A stretch of DNA of 64,000 nucleotides from Desulfovibrio desulfuricans (GCF_004801255.1 NZ_CP036295.1:426001-490000), one strand, 5' to 3'; shown: positions 1 through 9,674, counted from the stretch's first letter. Numbers and translations: made by a program. The notes: generated by a model from the letters alone, not told the origin.

Positions 1-7
1 GACAACC

Positions 8-1828
8 ATGCTGGCGGAAAAGCTGCTTGAAAAAGCCGTGCGCGAAATGTCGCCCGTGGCTCAGGTGGTCATGGACATCATCAAGCGCAATCTGTACGAG
101 CGCACGGCTGATGTAAGCTTTTTGGCCACAGACGGCGAAATTGCGGGCTTTCTGCAGGGCAGGTCCTGCGATGTGGCCGGGCTGCGTAACCGGCTGGCCG
201 CCTATCGCGCCAAGTACAGCGTTTACCGGGATATCCTGGTGCTGGACACGCAGGGCACGGTACGCGTGCAGCTTGACGCCGGCAGGCCAGTGCGCGCGTC
301 TGTCGATCCGCTTGTCAGGCAAACGCTGTGCGCGCAGGGCTTTGTGGAAACCTTCCGTCCCACCGACCTGTCGCCAGATGGCCGGGCGGCGCTGGTGTAT
401 TCGCACGTTATCCGTGCGGAGGGCGCGGCCGAACCGCTGGGCCTGCTGTGCCTTGTCTTTGATATGGACGGCGAGGTGGCCGACCTGTTTGCGGGCATGG
501 CCCGCTTTGCGCGGGATATGGTCATTCTGCTGCTGGACGACAGGGGCGAGGCCTTTGCCAGCAGCGATGCCCGGCAGGCCCCGGCGGGGCGCTCGTATGC
601 CCCCACCCCTGCGGACAGCTTTGCCGTCAGCTCAACGGGCCGCAACACCACGCTGGCGGTATCGCGCCCGTCCGACGGCTATCAGGGCTACGAGGGGCAG
701 GCCTGGCAAAGCCATGTGCTGCGCCCCGCGCAACGGGCTTTTGCCAGCAGGATCACTGAAGGGCTGGACGTTGCCCTGGTGCGGCGCGAGGCCGGGTTTT
801 CGGCCCATCTGACCAATATTGAGGAGCAGGCCAGCGATGTCATGGGCGACCTGACGCTGGCCGCGCTCAACGGGCAGATCATGGCCGCCCGTCAAAGCGG
901 CAATGCGCGCGATGACGAGCGCAAGGCTGCCCAGGCCCTGCCGCCCATTCTGGATGCGGTACGAAAAATGGGCATCGAGATGGAGCGTGAGTTCCACTAC
1001 TTTACCGATGGTCTGCTAAAAACCGTCACGGCCTCACGTCTCAACGACGCCTCGTTTCTGGCCTCCATTACGGTGGAAATAATGGACCGCAATCTGTACG
1101 AGCGGGCCAACGACTGCCGCTGGTGGGCGCTCACGCCCGACTTCCGGCGCATCTTGTCCCAGACTCAGGTTGACAAAACCGGTCTGGCCCGGCTTGAGAA
1201 CATACTGGAATACATCAACAGCTACTACACGGTGTATTCCAATCTTTTTCTCTACGACGCCCACGGCGTGGTAGTGGCCTGCTCGCAGGCTGCGGAACGG
1301 GGCCTCTACGGCCAGCAGGTAAATGAGGAATACGTGCGGCGCACGCTGGCGCTCAAGGATTCGGACGACTTTGCCGTGTCGCCCTTTCGCGCTACCGATC
1401 TGTACCGTCCCAGGGGCGGGGCGCAGGCAACCTATGTGTACAGCGCGCCCGTGTTTGCGCCAGAAGGCGGGCAGGCCGTGGGCGGCATAGGCATTGTTTT
1501 TGATTCGTTGCCGCAGTTTGCCGACATGCTGGGCGACACCCTGCCCAGGGACAGCAATGGCAATGTGGTTGCCGGGGCGGCGGGCTTTTTTGCCGAAGCG
1601 GGGGGAACCCTGGTGGCAGCTAGCGAGGATCACCTGCACCCAGGCGAAACGTGCCCGCTGCAGCCGCAATGGCAGGCTCTCGGGCAAGGCGAATGCCACT
1701 CGCAGCTCGAATCGGTCGACGGCGTGCTGTACGCCGTGGGCTGCGCCCGTTCGAGGGGCTATCGCGAGTACAAGCGCGATGGCCGTTACTGCAACGATGT
1801 GCTGTGCGTAATGCGTCTGCCCATTTAA
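8..1828 (+). CDS. Duplicated Cache-like sensor/chemotaxis-type protein (5' end uncertain)
   Basis: The 606-residue reading frame begins at the first ATG in the window, only 7 bases from the edge, so the true start may lie outside. It contains two homologous halves. Each opens with the same signature (KRNLYERTADVSF near residue 26 and DRNLYERANDCRW near 355), followed by an alternating strand/helix region with YSVYRDILVLD or YTVYSNLFLYD, which resembles a double-Cache ligand-binding fold. Between the halves, around residues 265-310, lies a helical stretch (LTLAALNGQIMAARQSG) that looks like a degenerate chemoreceptor signalling hairpin. I see no transmembrane segment in the visible part, so it may be cytoplasmic. 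A role in sensing or chemotaxis is inference; the ligand is unknown. Confidence 0.7.
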   Translation: MLAEKLLEKAVREMSPVAQVVMDIIKRNLYERTADVSFLATDGEIAGFLQGRSCDVAGLRNRLAAYRAKYSVYRDILVLDTQGTVRVQLDAGRPVRASVDPLVRQTLCAQGFVETFRPTDLSPDGRAALVYSHVIRAEGAAEPLGLLCLVFDMDGEVADLFAGMARFARDMVILLLDDRGEAFASSDARQAPAGRSYAPTPADSFAVSSTGRNTTLAVSRPSDGYQGYEGQAWQSHVLRPAQRAFASRITEGLDVALVRREAGFSAHLTNIEEQASDVMGDLTLAALNGQIMAARQSGNARDDERKAAQALPPILDAVRKMGIEMEREFHYFTDGLLKTVTASRLNDASFLASITVEIMDRNLYERANDCRWWALTPDFRRILSQTQVDKTGLARLENILEYINSYYTVYSNLFLYDAHGVVVACSQAAERGLYGQQVNEEYVRRTLALKDSDDFAVSPFRATDLYRPRGGAQATYVYSAPVFAPEGGQAVGGIGIVFDSLPQFADMLGDTLPRDSNGNVVAGAAGFFAEAGGTLVAASEDHLHPGETCPLQPQWQALGQGECHSQLESVDGVLYAVGCARSRGYREYKRDGRYCNDVLCVMRLPI

Positions 1829-1860
1829 ATAAAGTACGTTTTTTGATCAGGGCTGCGACA

Positions 1861-1918
1861 AGGCCCGTTTTTGCTCCGGCGCGTCCACAGGACTGCGTGC
1901 CAGGGTAAAAACGGGCCT
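1861..1918. terminator. 12-bp perfect inverted repeat between convergent genes, probable bidirectional terminator
   Basis: AGGCCCGTTTTT at 1861-1872 is repeated as its exact reverse complement at 1907-1918, with a 34-base loop. It sits between the convergent sensor gene and thiM. The T-runs lie inside the stem rather than after it, so terminator function is an inference; a small structured RNA is the alternative. Confidence 0.5.
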
Positions 1919-1944
1919 GCTTTGTACGTAGCAAAGGCTGACAG

Positions 1945-2778
1945 CTAGACCACGTGCCTCAGGTTGGCCCTGCAGGTGATGGTGGGGCCGTCCATGGAGC
2001 TCATGGCATCCAGCAGCAGGGCGCGGTATGTTCCTGTGCCGCCGCCCACAGCGCCCATGTTTTCGGCAGCCACCTCGCCCGCGACGCCCATGGCGCATAC
2101 CGCGCACAGGCTGGCCTGGGGCAGCTCTGTCGGGGCCGCGCCCACGCAACAGCCCACAATGGCGGCGGTCATGCAGCCAGTGCCTGTAACGCGCGTCATG
2201 AGGGGGTCGCCGTTGCTGACGGCCCACGCTCCCTTGGTGTGCGCCACTATGTCGATGCGCCCGCTCACAACGACAACAGCTCCCGTTGCCGCGCTCAGGG
2301 ACGAAGCCATGCGTGCCGCTTCAGAAATATTTCCTTCGGACACCATAACGCCTTCATCCGAATCCACGCCGCGAGCAGTGGCCTTTTCTCCAGCCAGAAA
2401 GCGGATCTCCGAGCTGTTGCCCTTGATGACGGCAAAGCGCACATCCTGCAGCAGTCTGCGCAGGGTGTCGTTGCGCAAGTCGGACGCTCCAGCGCCCACG
2501 GGGTCGAGCACGACGGGGATGTTCAGGGCATTGGCCCGCTTGCCGGCCGCCAGCATGGAGGCGACGGTGCGCTCGTTGAGCGTGCCGATGTTGATGACCA
2601 GGGCCGAGCTCAGGGCCACGATCTGCTCAACTTCCGCCGCGTCGTCCGCCATGATGGGCGAGCCGCCCGCTGCCAGAATAATGTTGGCGCAGTCATTGAC
2701 CGTTACATAGTTTGTAATGCTGTGCACCACAGGGCCCTTGCGGCGCACCATGTCCAGAATTTCGCCAAAACATTCCAT
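1945..2778 (-). CDS. thiM: Hydroxyethylthiazole kinase
   Basis: ThiM phosphorylates 4-methyl-5-(2-hydroxyethyl)thiazole with ATP in thiamine salvage, in the cytoplasm. The 277-residue length is typical of the family. The N-terminal motif PVVHSITNYVTVNDCANI and the central VVLDPVGAGAS segment are hallmark ThiM sequences, and the C-terminal third carries VTGTGCMTAA, the ribokinase-like catalytic glycine-rich loop. A GGAGG ribosome site precedes the ATG. ThiM usually sits next to thiE or thiD; here it stands alone, divergently placed from neither. I looked for a TPP riboswitch in the 90 bases upstream and did not see the conserved CUGAGA box. Confidence 0.93.
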   Translation of the reverse strand: MECFGEILDMVRRKGPVVHSITNYVTVNDCANIILAAGGSPIMADDAAEVEQIVALSSALVINIGTLNERTVASMLAAGKRANALNIPVVLDPVGAGASDLRNDTLRRLLQDVRFAVIKGNSSEIRFLAGEKATARGVDSDEGVMVSEGNISEAARMASSLSAATGAVVVVSGRIDIVAHTKGAWAVSNGDPLMTRVTGTGCMTAAIVGCCVGAAPTELPQASLCAVCAMGVAGEVAAENMGAVGGGTGTYRALLLDAMSSMDGPTITCRANLRHVV

Positions 2779-2862
2779 GCCCAGCCTCCCCCGGCACTGC
2801 CGGAAGCAAGATGTATGTGCTGCGTTGGGGTAATTACCCTTTGCGTGTGTGTCCCGCCCCGC

Positions 2863-3210
2863 CTACGGTTTGATGTAGGCAAAGCCCTCGCGCTGCAGAC
2901 GGACAATTTCCACCAGACCGGCGGGCACAACATCGCATCCGGGCCAGAGATCGGCGTGGCCGATGTGGTTGTCGGCAAGCGCGTTGGCGCAAAGCAGTAT
3001 GCGCAGCCCCTGATCCTGCAGCGGGGCGGCAATGGCGCGGAACTCCTCGTTGCTTTTGACAAACTGGGTCACGGCCGGGCCATTGGCCACTACCACCAGC
3101 TGAAAGCGTTCTTCGGGCAAGGCCTTGATATAGTTGGCCGCATTACGAAGAACAAGGCGCAGGGTGGCGGGGTCCTTGCTGTCCATGTGCAGGCAGAGAT
3201 CGTAATTCAT
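2863..3210 (-). CDS. DsrE/DsrF-family protein
   Basis: This 115-residue protein has the alternating beta-alpha pattern of the DsrE/YchN fold: an N-terminal strand MNYDLCLHMDS, a central strand QLVVVANGPAV, and RILLCANALADNHI, where a cysteine occupies the position that is often the conserved active cysteine of DsrE-like sulfur relay proteins. Such proteins are common in sulfate reducers, where they bind or transfer sulfane sulfur. It lies upstream of thiM on the same strand, with an 84-base gap, so a link to thiazole or sulfur metabolism is possible but not shown. Confidence 0.75.
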   Translation of the reverse strand: MNYDLCLHMDSKDPATLRLVLRNAANYIKALPEERFQLVVVANGPAVTQFVKSNEEFRAIAAPLQDQGLRILLCANALADNHIGHADLWPGCDVVPAGLVEIVRLQREGFAYIKP

Positions 3211-3343
3211 ATTATTTCCCTGTGGTTATTCGTTGTACAGGCTATTACGTCTGTTGTCTCAATCCTAGCGGAGCGGCATTTTTTTGCAAGCGGCAGTTGC
3301 GAATGGTTCTTGATTCATGCAGCCAGCCAACGTATGGTGAACC

Positions 3344-5329
3344 ATGATGTCTATCCACAGCGCAACCACGGCGTTAAGGCCCTTTTGCCTTGCGGTGCTG
3401 CAGCTGCTTGCGGCTCTGGCCCTGCTTGCGTGCGCTGGCGGCTGCGGCCTGCTGGCCCGCGCTCCGGCGGAAGAACCCGCGCAGGCCTCAGCCGGTCTTG
3501 AGGGCGAGTGGCAGGGCAAACCGGTGCCCTACAAGGTGCGCATACGGGTGCATGACGGCCCGGAGGCGCTGGCCGGGCAGATGAAGGCCGCAAGCCAGCT
3601 GGTGCAGCTGACCAGGGAACCGCCCGACAGCCTGCTGGCGCTCGAAAGGCGTGCCCGCGCCGATACGGCCAGTGCCGCAAGCCTGCTGCATTCGCAGGGG
3701 TATTACGACGGCACGGCTTCGTTTGAAATGGACAGGGATGCCGAGCCCGTGGCTGTCGTGCTTACGCTCTCGCCAGGCAGGCGCTATAATCTGGGCCGGG
3801 CTGACGTGTACTACGACCCCGCGCCCGTTGTCCCGCAATTTTTTCGCAACCGTCAGCGCGAGGTAGGTTTTTGGGGGCTGGAGACAGAACCCGTGCCGCC
3901 GCCGTCGTTTCCATCTGTGCTGCCGGGCGCAGCCATCGGCAAGCCCGCAGTGGCCGATGATCTGCTGGCGGCGGTAAACGCCCTGCCCGAGGCCTTGCGG
4001 CGGCAGGGGTACCCTCTGGCCGCAGTGGCCGATACAAACTACACGCTTGACCGCGAGGGCGGCAGGCTTAATGCCGATATTCTGGTACGCCCCGGCCCGC
4101 CGGCGCTCATGGGGCGCATTGAGGTACGCGGGGCCAGTGAGGTAAGCGCCGAATACGTGCGGCGTCTGGCCCCCTGGAATACGGGCGAGGAACCCTGGAA
4201 CGCCGACATGGTGGAGGATTACGCCAACACGCTGCGCTCCCTTGGCCTGTTCCGCACGGTGGCGGCCAAACCTCTTGAAGACCAGCTGGCCGCAGGCGCG
4301 GGCCGGGACGGCGCGGCGGTGCTGCCGCTGGAAGTGACCGTGGCCGAAGCCCCCTTTCGCTCCGTGGGGGCCAGCGCCCGTTACGACACCGATACTGGCC
4401 TTGGCGTGGAAGGCATGTGGGAACACCGCAATCTTTTTGGCAACGGCGAAAAGCTCACGCTCACCGCGCCTGTGGCCACGGAAACCCAGGGTCTCAAGGC
4501 GGCCTTTGAAAAACCGGCCTTTTTGGCCCGTGAACAAAAGCTGCTCGCGAGCGGCTCTACCCTGCACGAGCATACCAGCGCCTACGAAAAAATGGCGGGC
4601 AGCGGCAGCGGCGACGTGGAGCGGCGGCTTTCGCGCCAGTGGTGGGGCAGCGCCGGGCTTGGGGGAGAAAGCGGCTCCATCAAGGACAACGAGCAGGATT
4701 CCAAGGGTTATGGTTTTTTTGGCCCCAGAGTGGGCCTGCGGCGCGACACGCGCAACAACGTGCTCAATCCCGCCGACGGTTCGGAGCTGGCGGTAAAACT
4801 CAAACCCTATACCGGATTTTACGGCGAGGCCTTCAACGTCATGACCGGCGTGGTTTCGGCCAGCGGCTATTACGCGCCCTTTCGCAAGGACGGCCTGCCC
4901 GACGACAAGCTTGTGCTGGCGGGCAGGGTAGAGGCCGGGGGGCTTGCGGGCGCGGGGCTGCGCACCATCCCCGCCAGCTTGCGCTACTATACCGGCGGGG
5001 CCGGGTCGGTGCGGGGCTATGCCTATCAGTCGCTAGGCCCCCGCGACCACAAGGACGAACCGCTGGGCGGGCGCTCCTATCAGGTGGTCAACCTCGAGGC
5101 CCGCTACAAGATTACCGACGACTTCGGCATTGTGCCCTTTCTGGACGGCGGCATGGTCTACAGGGACGAGCTGCCGCGCGTCATCGGCGATATGAGCTGG
5201 GGCACGGGCCTGGGCTTTCGGTACTTTACGCCCATCGGGCCGCTGCGGCTTGACGTGGGCTTTCCCCTGCAGCCCATTGACGGCGATCCTCCGGTGCAGA
5301 TTTACGTCAGCATAGGGCAGTCGTTTTGA
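3344..5329 (+). CDS. tamA: TamA-type Omp85 outer-membrane assembly protein
   Basis: TamA is a 16-strand Omp85 barrel that, with TamB, assembles or feeds substrates to the outer membrane. The 661-residue protein has an N-terminal export signal (hydrophobic core about residues 12-30), POTRA-like repeats to about residue 330 (for example LMGRIEVRGASEVSAEYV), and a barrel domain beginning near VGASARYDTDTGLGVEGMW. The late segment GAGSVRGYAYQSLGPRD contains the conserved VRGY motif of the family, and the protein ends in phenylalanine, as outer-membrane barrels do. The signal region ends LLACAGGCG, which could be read as a lipobox; most TamA proteins are not lipoproteins. Its stop overlaps the tamB start by one base (TGATG), implying translational coupling. 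Confidence 0.9.
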   Translation: MMSIHSATTALRPFCLAVLQLLAALALLACAGGCGLLARAPAEEPAQASAGLEGEWQGKPVPYKVRIRVHDGPEALAGQMKAASQLVQLTREPPDSLLALERRARADTASAASLLHSQGYYDGTASFEMDRDAEPVAVVLTLSPGRRYNLGRADVYYDPAPVVPQFFRNRQREVGFWGLETEPVPPPSFPSVLPGAAIGKPAVADDLLAAVNALPEALRRQGYPLAAVADTNYTLDREGGRLNADILVRPGPPALMGRIEVRGASEVSAEYVRRLAPWNTGEEPWNADMVEDYANTLRSLGLFRTVAAKPLEDQLAAGAGRDGAAVLPLEVTVAEAPFRSVGASARYDTDTGLGVEGMWEHRNLFGNGEKLTLTAPVATETQGLKAAFEKPAFLAREQKLLASGSTLHEHTSAYEKMAGSGSGDVERRLSRQWWGSAGLGGESGSIKDNEQDSKGYGFFGPRVGLRRDTRNNVLNPADGSELAVKLKPYTGFYGEAFNVMTGVVSASGYYAPFRKDGLPDDKLVLAGRVEAGGLAGAGLRTIPASLRYYTGGAGSVRGYAYQSLGPRDHKDEPLGGRSYQVVNLEARYKITDDFGIVPFLDGGMVYRDELPRVIGDMSWGTGLGFRYFTPIGPLRLDVGFPLQPIDGDPPVQIYVSIGQSF

Positions 5330-8300
5330 TGGATCAGGAACGCAAGGCGGCAGTGCCGCCATCTTCCGCGCGGGCAACCGCAGGCGCTGACGGCGCTGCC
5401 CCCCCGCGAGCCGGTCAGCCCGCCCCGCCAAACCGTGGTAAAAAACGCGGCAAAGGCTGGCTGCGTCTTGCGGGCCGGGTGCTGGGGCTGTGCGTGCTGC
5501 TGTGCGCGCTGGCGCTTGCCGGGGCGCTGGCGGCGCTGCGCAGCGAGGCCGTGCAGGCGTGGCTGGTGGATAAAATCAACGCGGTCATGCAGGCCGCGCC
5601 CGGGGCGGGGGCTCCCCCGCAAGGCATACAGGCGCGCATCACGCATCTTTCTGGCCCGCTGCCCTTTGGCTTTGCGCTGGGCGTGGAGCTGTACGACGCC
5701 CAAGGCCTGTGGCTGCGTCTGCCCGCCTGCAGCGCCCATTGGGACTGGCAGGCCTTGCCCTCTACGTTGCGGCTGTCCTTTGTGCGCATAGACAACGCGC
5801 AGCTGCTGCGTTTGCCCCTGTTGCCGGATGCGCCGCCCACCGAGGACGCGCCGCCTCTGACCGAAGCCTCATTGCGCGCCCAGCTGGGCGCGGCCCTGCG
5901 CGGCCTTGCTTCGCTGCCGGATTGGCTGCCGCAATTGCGGCTGGAAGAATTTGCTCTGACCAATGCCCGGTTGCCGCAGGCCCTGCTAGGTCAAAAAGAC
6001 CAGCCAGACCAGCCAGAGCAGCATGACCAGCCAGACCAGCCAGAGCATCCAGAGCAGCAAGACCAGACGCGGGCAGGTGGCGATGCCGCAGGCCAGAGCA
6101 AAAAGGCTGAACCCGCCGCTGATGTCGTGCTTAGCCCTGCTGTTGCCCGCCTTGACGCTGGCCTGAAGGCTGCCGCCGGAACTGCCGGGGCCGAGGCCGA
6201 TCTGAATATCTCCTTAAAAGGAACGGACACTACGCCCTTGCTGCTGGCCGGGCAGGCAGGCTCGGCTGTTGAGGCCAGCGTGCGGGTCTCTGCGGTTCCG
6301 TCGCGTCAGGGAGGCGAGCTGGCCCTGGACATGGCGGCGGAGCTCGCCTGTGAACTGCGCACGGCTCCTTCCGCACCCGCGCCCGAGGGTTCCGAAGCCG
6401 CCGCAGCCCTGCCGGCGGGCGATTCCAAAACCGTGGAGGCCCCATTGCTGGCGACCTTGCTGGGGCAGGGAGCGCAGGCCGAGATTCGCCTGACGGCCCG
6501 AGTAACAGCTCCGCCCGCCAAGGGGCAGGCGCTCAGCGCCCGTGCGGCGGTGGAAAGCATTTCTTTGCAGGCGGGTTTGCTGCGCCTTGCCGGGCACGCG
6601 GGCTGGACGGGCGGCGCTGCCGATTCATGGTTTGCCGGGCCGCTGGATGTGGATATTCTGGCCAGCCTTGGGCAGGGAGCCGCAGACCATAGCGCCGCAG
6701 CGCCCGAAGGCTCTGCGGCTCCCGCAGGTGCGGGCCGCATGCCTGAAAATGTGCAGCTGCCAGCAAAAGCGCAGTTGCGTGTGACGCTCAAAGGCCCGCT
6801 GCAAGCGCCGGACGCGCAGATATCCTTTGATTGCCCGGCCTGGAGCGTGGGCGGGCACAGTCTTGCCGATGCCTCGCTCAGGCTGCAAAGCGCGCCGTTC
6901 AACTGGCGGCAGGTGCTCTCTGGCGGGGCTGCGCAACCGCTGCAGCCGTTAAACACGCCTGCGGAGCTTGCCGTCAGCGTGCAGGCCGCCGCCACGGTGG
7001 ACAAATTTTCGCAGAGCCTTGGCGCTACGCTTTTTGCCCGGCAGGTTCAGGACAATGGCCGTAGCGCGGTGCAGGCTGGCCTGCGCGATCTGCAGTGCGC
7101 TGTGCTGGGGATTGCTGCAGGCGGGCAGCTAACGGCAACCCTGCCCCTGCCGCTTGCCCTGACGGCGACGCCGCGCGTGGATGGCAAGGTGGATGTGCGC
7201 GTGGCGGACTGGAAGGCCCTTGCCGCCATGCTGCCCGGCGCGCGGCTGGATGGCGATGCGGCCCTGTCCCTTGAACTGCGGTCGCAACCCGCGCAGCAGG
7301 AACCCGCGCTGCAAAAGGCAACCTCCCCGTCCTCGCCGCCGGCCTATACGCAGCAGGCGGCCTTGCGCTGGCGCATTCCACGCATGCTGTACAGGGAGGA
7401 CGGTTCCCCTGCGTTGGAGGTTCACGGGCTGGAGGGCGAGGCGGTTTTGACCGACGTATTTGGAGCGGGGGGGCTGGCCGGGCGTCTGGATCTTGCCGGG
7501 TTGCGCAGCGGCGACAAAAAACTGGGAGCCAAGGTGCGCGCGCAGGGGTCCATATGGGGGCCGCTGGAGGCAAACTTTGAGACCAGCGGGTTTGCGGCGG
7601 CCCGTTGCACGGTGCGCTGGCAACCGGGCACGCTTGAGCTGCGGCGGCTTGAGCTTGACCTGCCTGCGCAAAAACTGGGCCTGCGCGCCGCAACGGCGGC
7701 CACTGTGCGCTATGGAGCAGGCGAGCTGGGCCTCAGCGGCCTGGATGTCGTTGTAAAGCCCTCCGGCAGGTTGCGGGCGCAGGCCGTCATCACCCCGGAC
7801 AAGCTGGACGCGCGTCTTGCGCTGGAGCAACTTTCGCTCGCGCCGTGGCGGGTGCTGGTTCCCTCACTGCCAGCTGGCGCGGTGGAGGCCTCGGCACGGC
7901 TTACGGGCAGCCCCTTCCGGCCTCAGGGCGACCTGCGGCTCGAGGTGCGCAACCTGGCCCTGTCGGGGACAGCCCTCAAGCCCATGAACGTGACAGTGAC
8001 CGGCAAGCTTGAGCACGACGCTGCGGGCGGCGGTGCGCTGGCCCTGCGTCTTGTGCCCGATCCGGCCACGGTGGCGGCGCTGGGCGGTACGGAGTGCCGG
8101 GTTGAGGCTCGCGTGCCTTTGCTTTTTGACGCCAGCGGTTTGCCGCGTCCACATATGCAGGGGGCGCTGCGGGCGGTTGTGCGCTGGAACGGAGCGATTG
8201 CCCCCTTGTGGAGCCTGCTGCCTGTGGCCGACCAACGTCTGGCCGGGCGTCTGGCGCTGTCCCTCGATGTGGGCGGAACCCTCGAATCGCCAGCGCTCAA

Positions 8301-9597
8301 GGGATTTGCGCGCCTGGACGAGGGCCGCTACGAAAACCTGCTTCTGGGCGTACTGCTCACGGGCATCAATCTGCGCCTCGACCTTGATGGAGGCCGCAAC
8401 GGCGCTCCTGGTCTTGCCCGCCTCAACCTTGCCGCCGCCGACGGGCAGGGCGGAACGGCGCGGATAACAGGGCAGGCGCGCATTGACGGCAGTCACCTTG
8501 ATTTCGTGGCCGACGTAAATCATCTGCGGCCCCTGCGCCGCCGTGACGTGCGCGTGGAGCTGTCCGCCCATGCCTCTGTAGGCGGCAGTGCGGCAGCGCC
8601 GGAGGTGCGCGGAACCCTCACCGTCAATCAGGGGCTGGTACTGCTTAATAATCTTGATGTCGCCAGCAGCATCACAACTCTGCCCATCAGCGAGGCTCCG
8701 CCCGCCTGGGCCAGGGGGGCAGCTGCCGTCCCGCCCGTCCCGTCCGCCTCAGCGTCCACAGCTCCGGGCGGGGCAAAAAAGCCTGCTGCGGTCGTGGCTC
8801 AGGCGGATCAGCCCGCGCAGGAGGCTTCGGCAACGGGCGGCAAGCCCGGCCTGCTTGACGTGCGCGTTGTCATGCCGGGCCGCTTTGTGGTCGAGGGTTT
8901 TGGGCTGAAAAGCGAATGGCGCGCCGATATGCACGTGGGCGGCACGCCCGCCGAGCCGCTCGTTTCGGGCCAGCTCAGCGCGGTCAAGGGCAGCCTTGAC
9001 ATTCTGGGCAAAAATTTCAAGCTGGCGCGCGGCGCTGTGACCTTTGGCGGCGGGGCCGTCTCCAACCCCCTGCTGGACATCATGCTCACAAGCCAGACCC
9101 CGGCGCTCACGGCCAACATCAGCATTGTGGGAACCGTGCGCAAGATGCAGCTTATCCTGAGCAGCGACCCGGAAATGCCGCGCGACGAAATTCTGGCCCA
9201 GATTCTTTTTGGCAAAAGCGCCAGCGAACTGGGGCGGCTGGAAAACCTGCGTCTGGCGGCCGCAGTGGCGCAGCTGGCCGGGTTTGGCACAGGCAACGGC
9301 GGCGGGGGCGTGCTCGACTCGGCGCGTCAGGCCCTTGGGGTTGACGTGCTGCGTCTCAATTCCACCGCGTCGGGCGCGGGGCAGCAGGGGCAGGGCGGCG
9401 AAAACATGGCCGCAGGCAGCGCAGTTGAGATGGGCAAGTACCTGACGGAAGATATTTATGTGGGCGTGCAGCAGGGCACCAGGCAGGGCAGCACCGCTTT
9501 TGTCATTCAGCTTGAGCTGACCCCCAGGGCCAACCTTGAGGTGCGCACCGAGCAGCAGAGCACCAAGGGCGGCCTGACCTGGAAGTATAGCTACTGA
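5329..9597 (+). CDS. tamB: TamB-type translocation and assembly module protein
   Basis: The 1422-residue protein has one N-terminal membrane anchor (about residues 45-67, after a basic GKKRGKGW stretch) and then a very long beta-rich periplasmic region, the AsmA/TamB architecture that spans the envelope as a hydrophobic groove. The C-terminal 300 residues carry the DUF490 hallmarks, including GSLDILGKNFKLARGAVTF and SSDPEMPRDEILAQILFG, and the chain ends WKYSY, barrel-like. It is larger than E. coli TamB by about 160 residues. The extra material includes an acidic Asp-Gln-Pro-Glu repeat near residue 225 and Ala/Pro-rich linkers near 1130-1170. It follows tamA with a one-base overlap. Confidence 0.9.
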   Translation: MDQERKAAVPPSSARATAGADGAAPPRAGQPAPPNRGKKRGKGWLRLAGRVLGLCVLLCALALAGALAALRSEAVQAWLVDKINAVMQAAPGAGAPPQGIQARITHLSGPLPFGFALGVELYDAQGLWLRLPACSAHWDWQALPSTLRLSFVRIDNAQLLRLPLLPDAPPTEDAPPLTEASLRAQLGAALRGLASLPDWLPQLRLEEFALTNARLPQALLGQKDQPDQPEQHDQPDQPEHPEQQDQTRAGGDAAGQSKKAEPAADVVLSPAVARLDAGLKAAAGTAGAEADLNISLKGTDTTPLLLAGQAGSAVEASVRVSAVPSRQGGELALDMAAELACELRTAPSAPAPEGSEAAAALPAGDSKTVEAPLLATLLGQGAQAEIRLTARVTAPPAKGQALSARAAVESISLQAGLLRLAGHAGWTGGAADSWFAGPLDVDILASLGQGAADHSAAAPEGSAAPAGAGRMPENVQLPAKAQLRVTLKGPLQAPDAQISFDCPAWSVGGHSLADASLRLQSAPFNWRQVLSGGAAQPLQPLNTPAELAVSVQAAATVDKFSQSLGATLFARQVQDNGRSAVQAGLRDLQCAVLGIAAGGQLTATLPLPLALTATPRVDGKVDVRVADWKALAAMLPGARLDGDAALSLELRSQPAQQEPALQKATSPSSPPAYTQQAALRWRIPRMLYREDGSPALEVHGLEGEAVLTDVFGAGGLAGRLDLAGLRSGDKKLGAKVRAQGSIWGPLEANFETSGFAAARCTVRWQPGTLELRRLELDLPAQKLGLRAATAATVRYGAGELGLSGLDVVVKPSGRLRAQAVITPDKLDARLALEQLSLAPWRVLVPSLPAGAVEASARLTGSPFRPQGDLRLEVRNLALSGTALKPMNVTVTGKLEHDAAGGGALALRLVPDPATVAALGGTECRVEARVPLLFDASGLPRPHMQGALRAVVRWNGAIAPLWSLLPVADQRLAGRLALSLDVGGTLESPALKGFARLDEGRYENLLLGVLLTGINLRLDLDGGRNGAPGLARLNLAAADGQGGTARITGQARIDGSHLDFVADVNHLRPLRRRDVRVELSAHASVGGSAAAPEVRGTLTVNQGLVLLNNLDVASSITTLPISEAPPAWARGAAAVPPVPSASASTAPGGAKKPAAVVAQADQPAQEASATGGKPGLLDVRVVMPGRFVVEGFGLKSEWRADMHVGGTPAEPLVSGQLSAVKGSLDILGKNFKLARGAVTFGGGAVSNPLLDIMLTSQTPALTANISIVGTVRKMQLILSSDPEMPRDEILAQILFGKSASELGRLENLRLAAAVAQLAGFGTGNGGGGVLDSARQALGVDVLRLNSTASGAGQQGQGGENMAAGSAVEMGKYLTEDIYVGVQQGTRQGSTAFVIQLELTPRANLEVRTEQQSTKGGLTWKYSY
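5998..6066 (+). repeat. In-frame DQPEQ-type microrepeat within tamB
   Basis: The bases GACCAGCCAGA and CAGAGCA recur in a short imperfect tandem array encoding DQPDQPEQHDQPDQPEHPEQ. The repeat keeps the frame, is highly polar, and interrupts the hydrophobic-groove region. It looks like slippage-generated sequence and may vary in copy number between strains. Confidence 0.8.
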
Positions 9598-9626
9598 CGG
9601 AAACCTTGGAAGCGGCGTTTTTTGGG

Positions 9627-9650
9627 TATAACATACTTAAAAAGTATTAT
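9627..9650 (+). promoter_or_regulatory. AT-rich promoter/operator region upstream of the MOSC gene leader
   Basis: In a very GC-rich context this stretch carries TATAAC (9627-9632) and TATTAT (9645-9650) as -10 candidates and a short palindrome ATACTT-AAA-AAGTAT (9633-9647). It lies just upstream of the candidate riboswitch and is therefore the most likely promoter for the MOSC transcript. The exact -35 is not clear. Confidence 0.35.
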
Positions 9651-9674
9651 TATCCCGCGCAAATTGCCGACGCA

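Noticed and set aside
2779..2862. TPP riboswitch upstream of thiM
   Set aside because: The gap to the upstream gene is only about 85 bases and lacks the conserved CUGAGA and the long 3' block. A GGGTAATTACCC palindrome is present but does not fit the motif.
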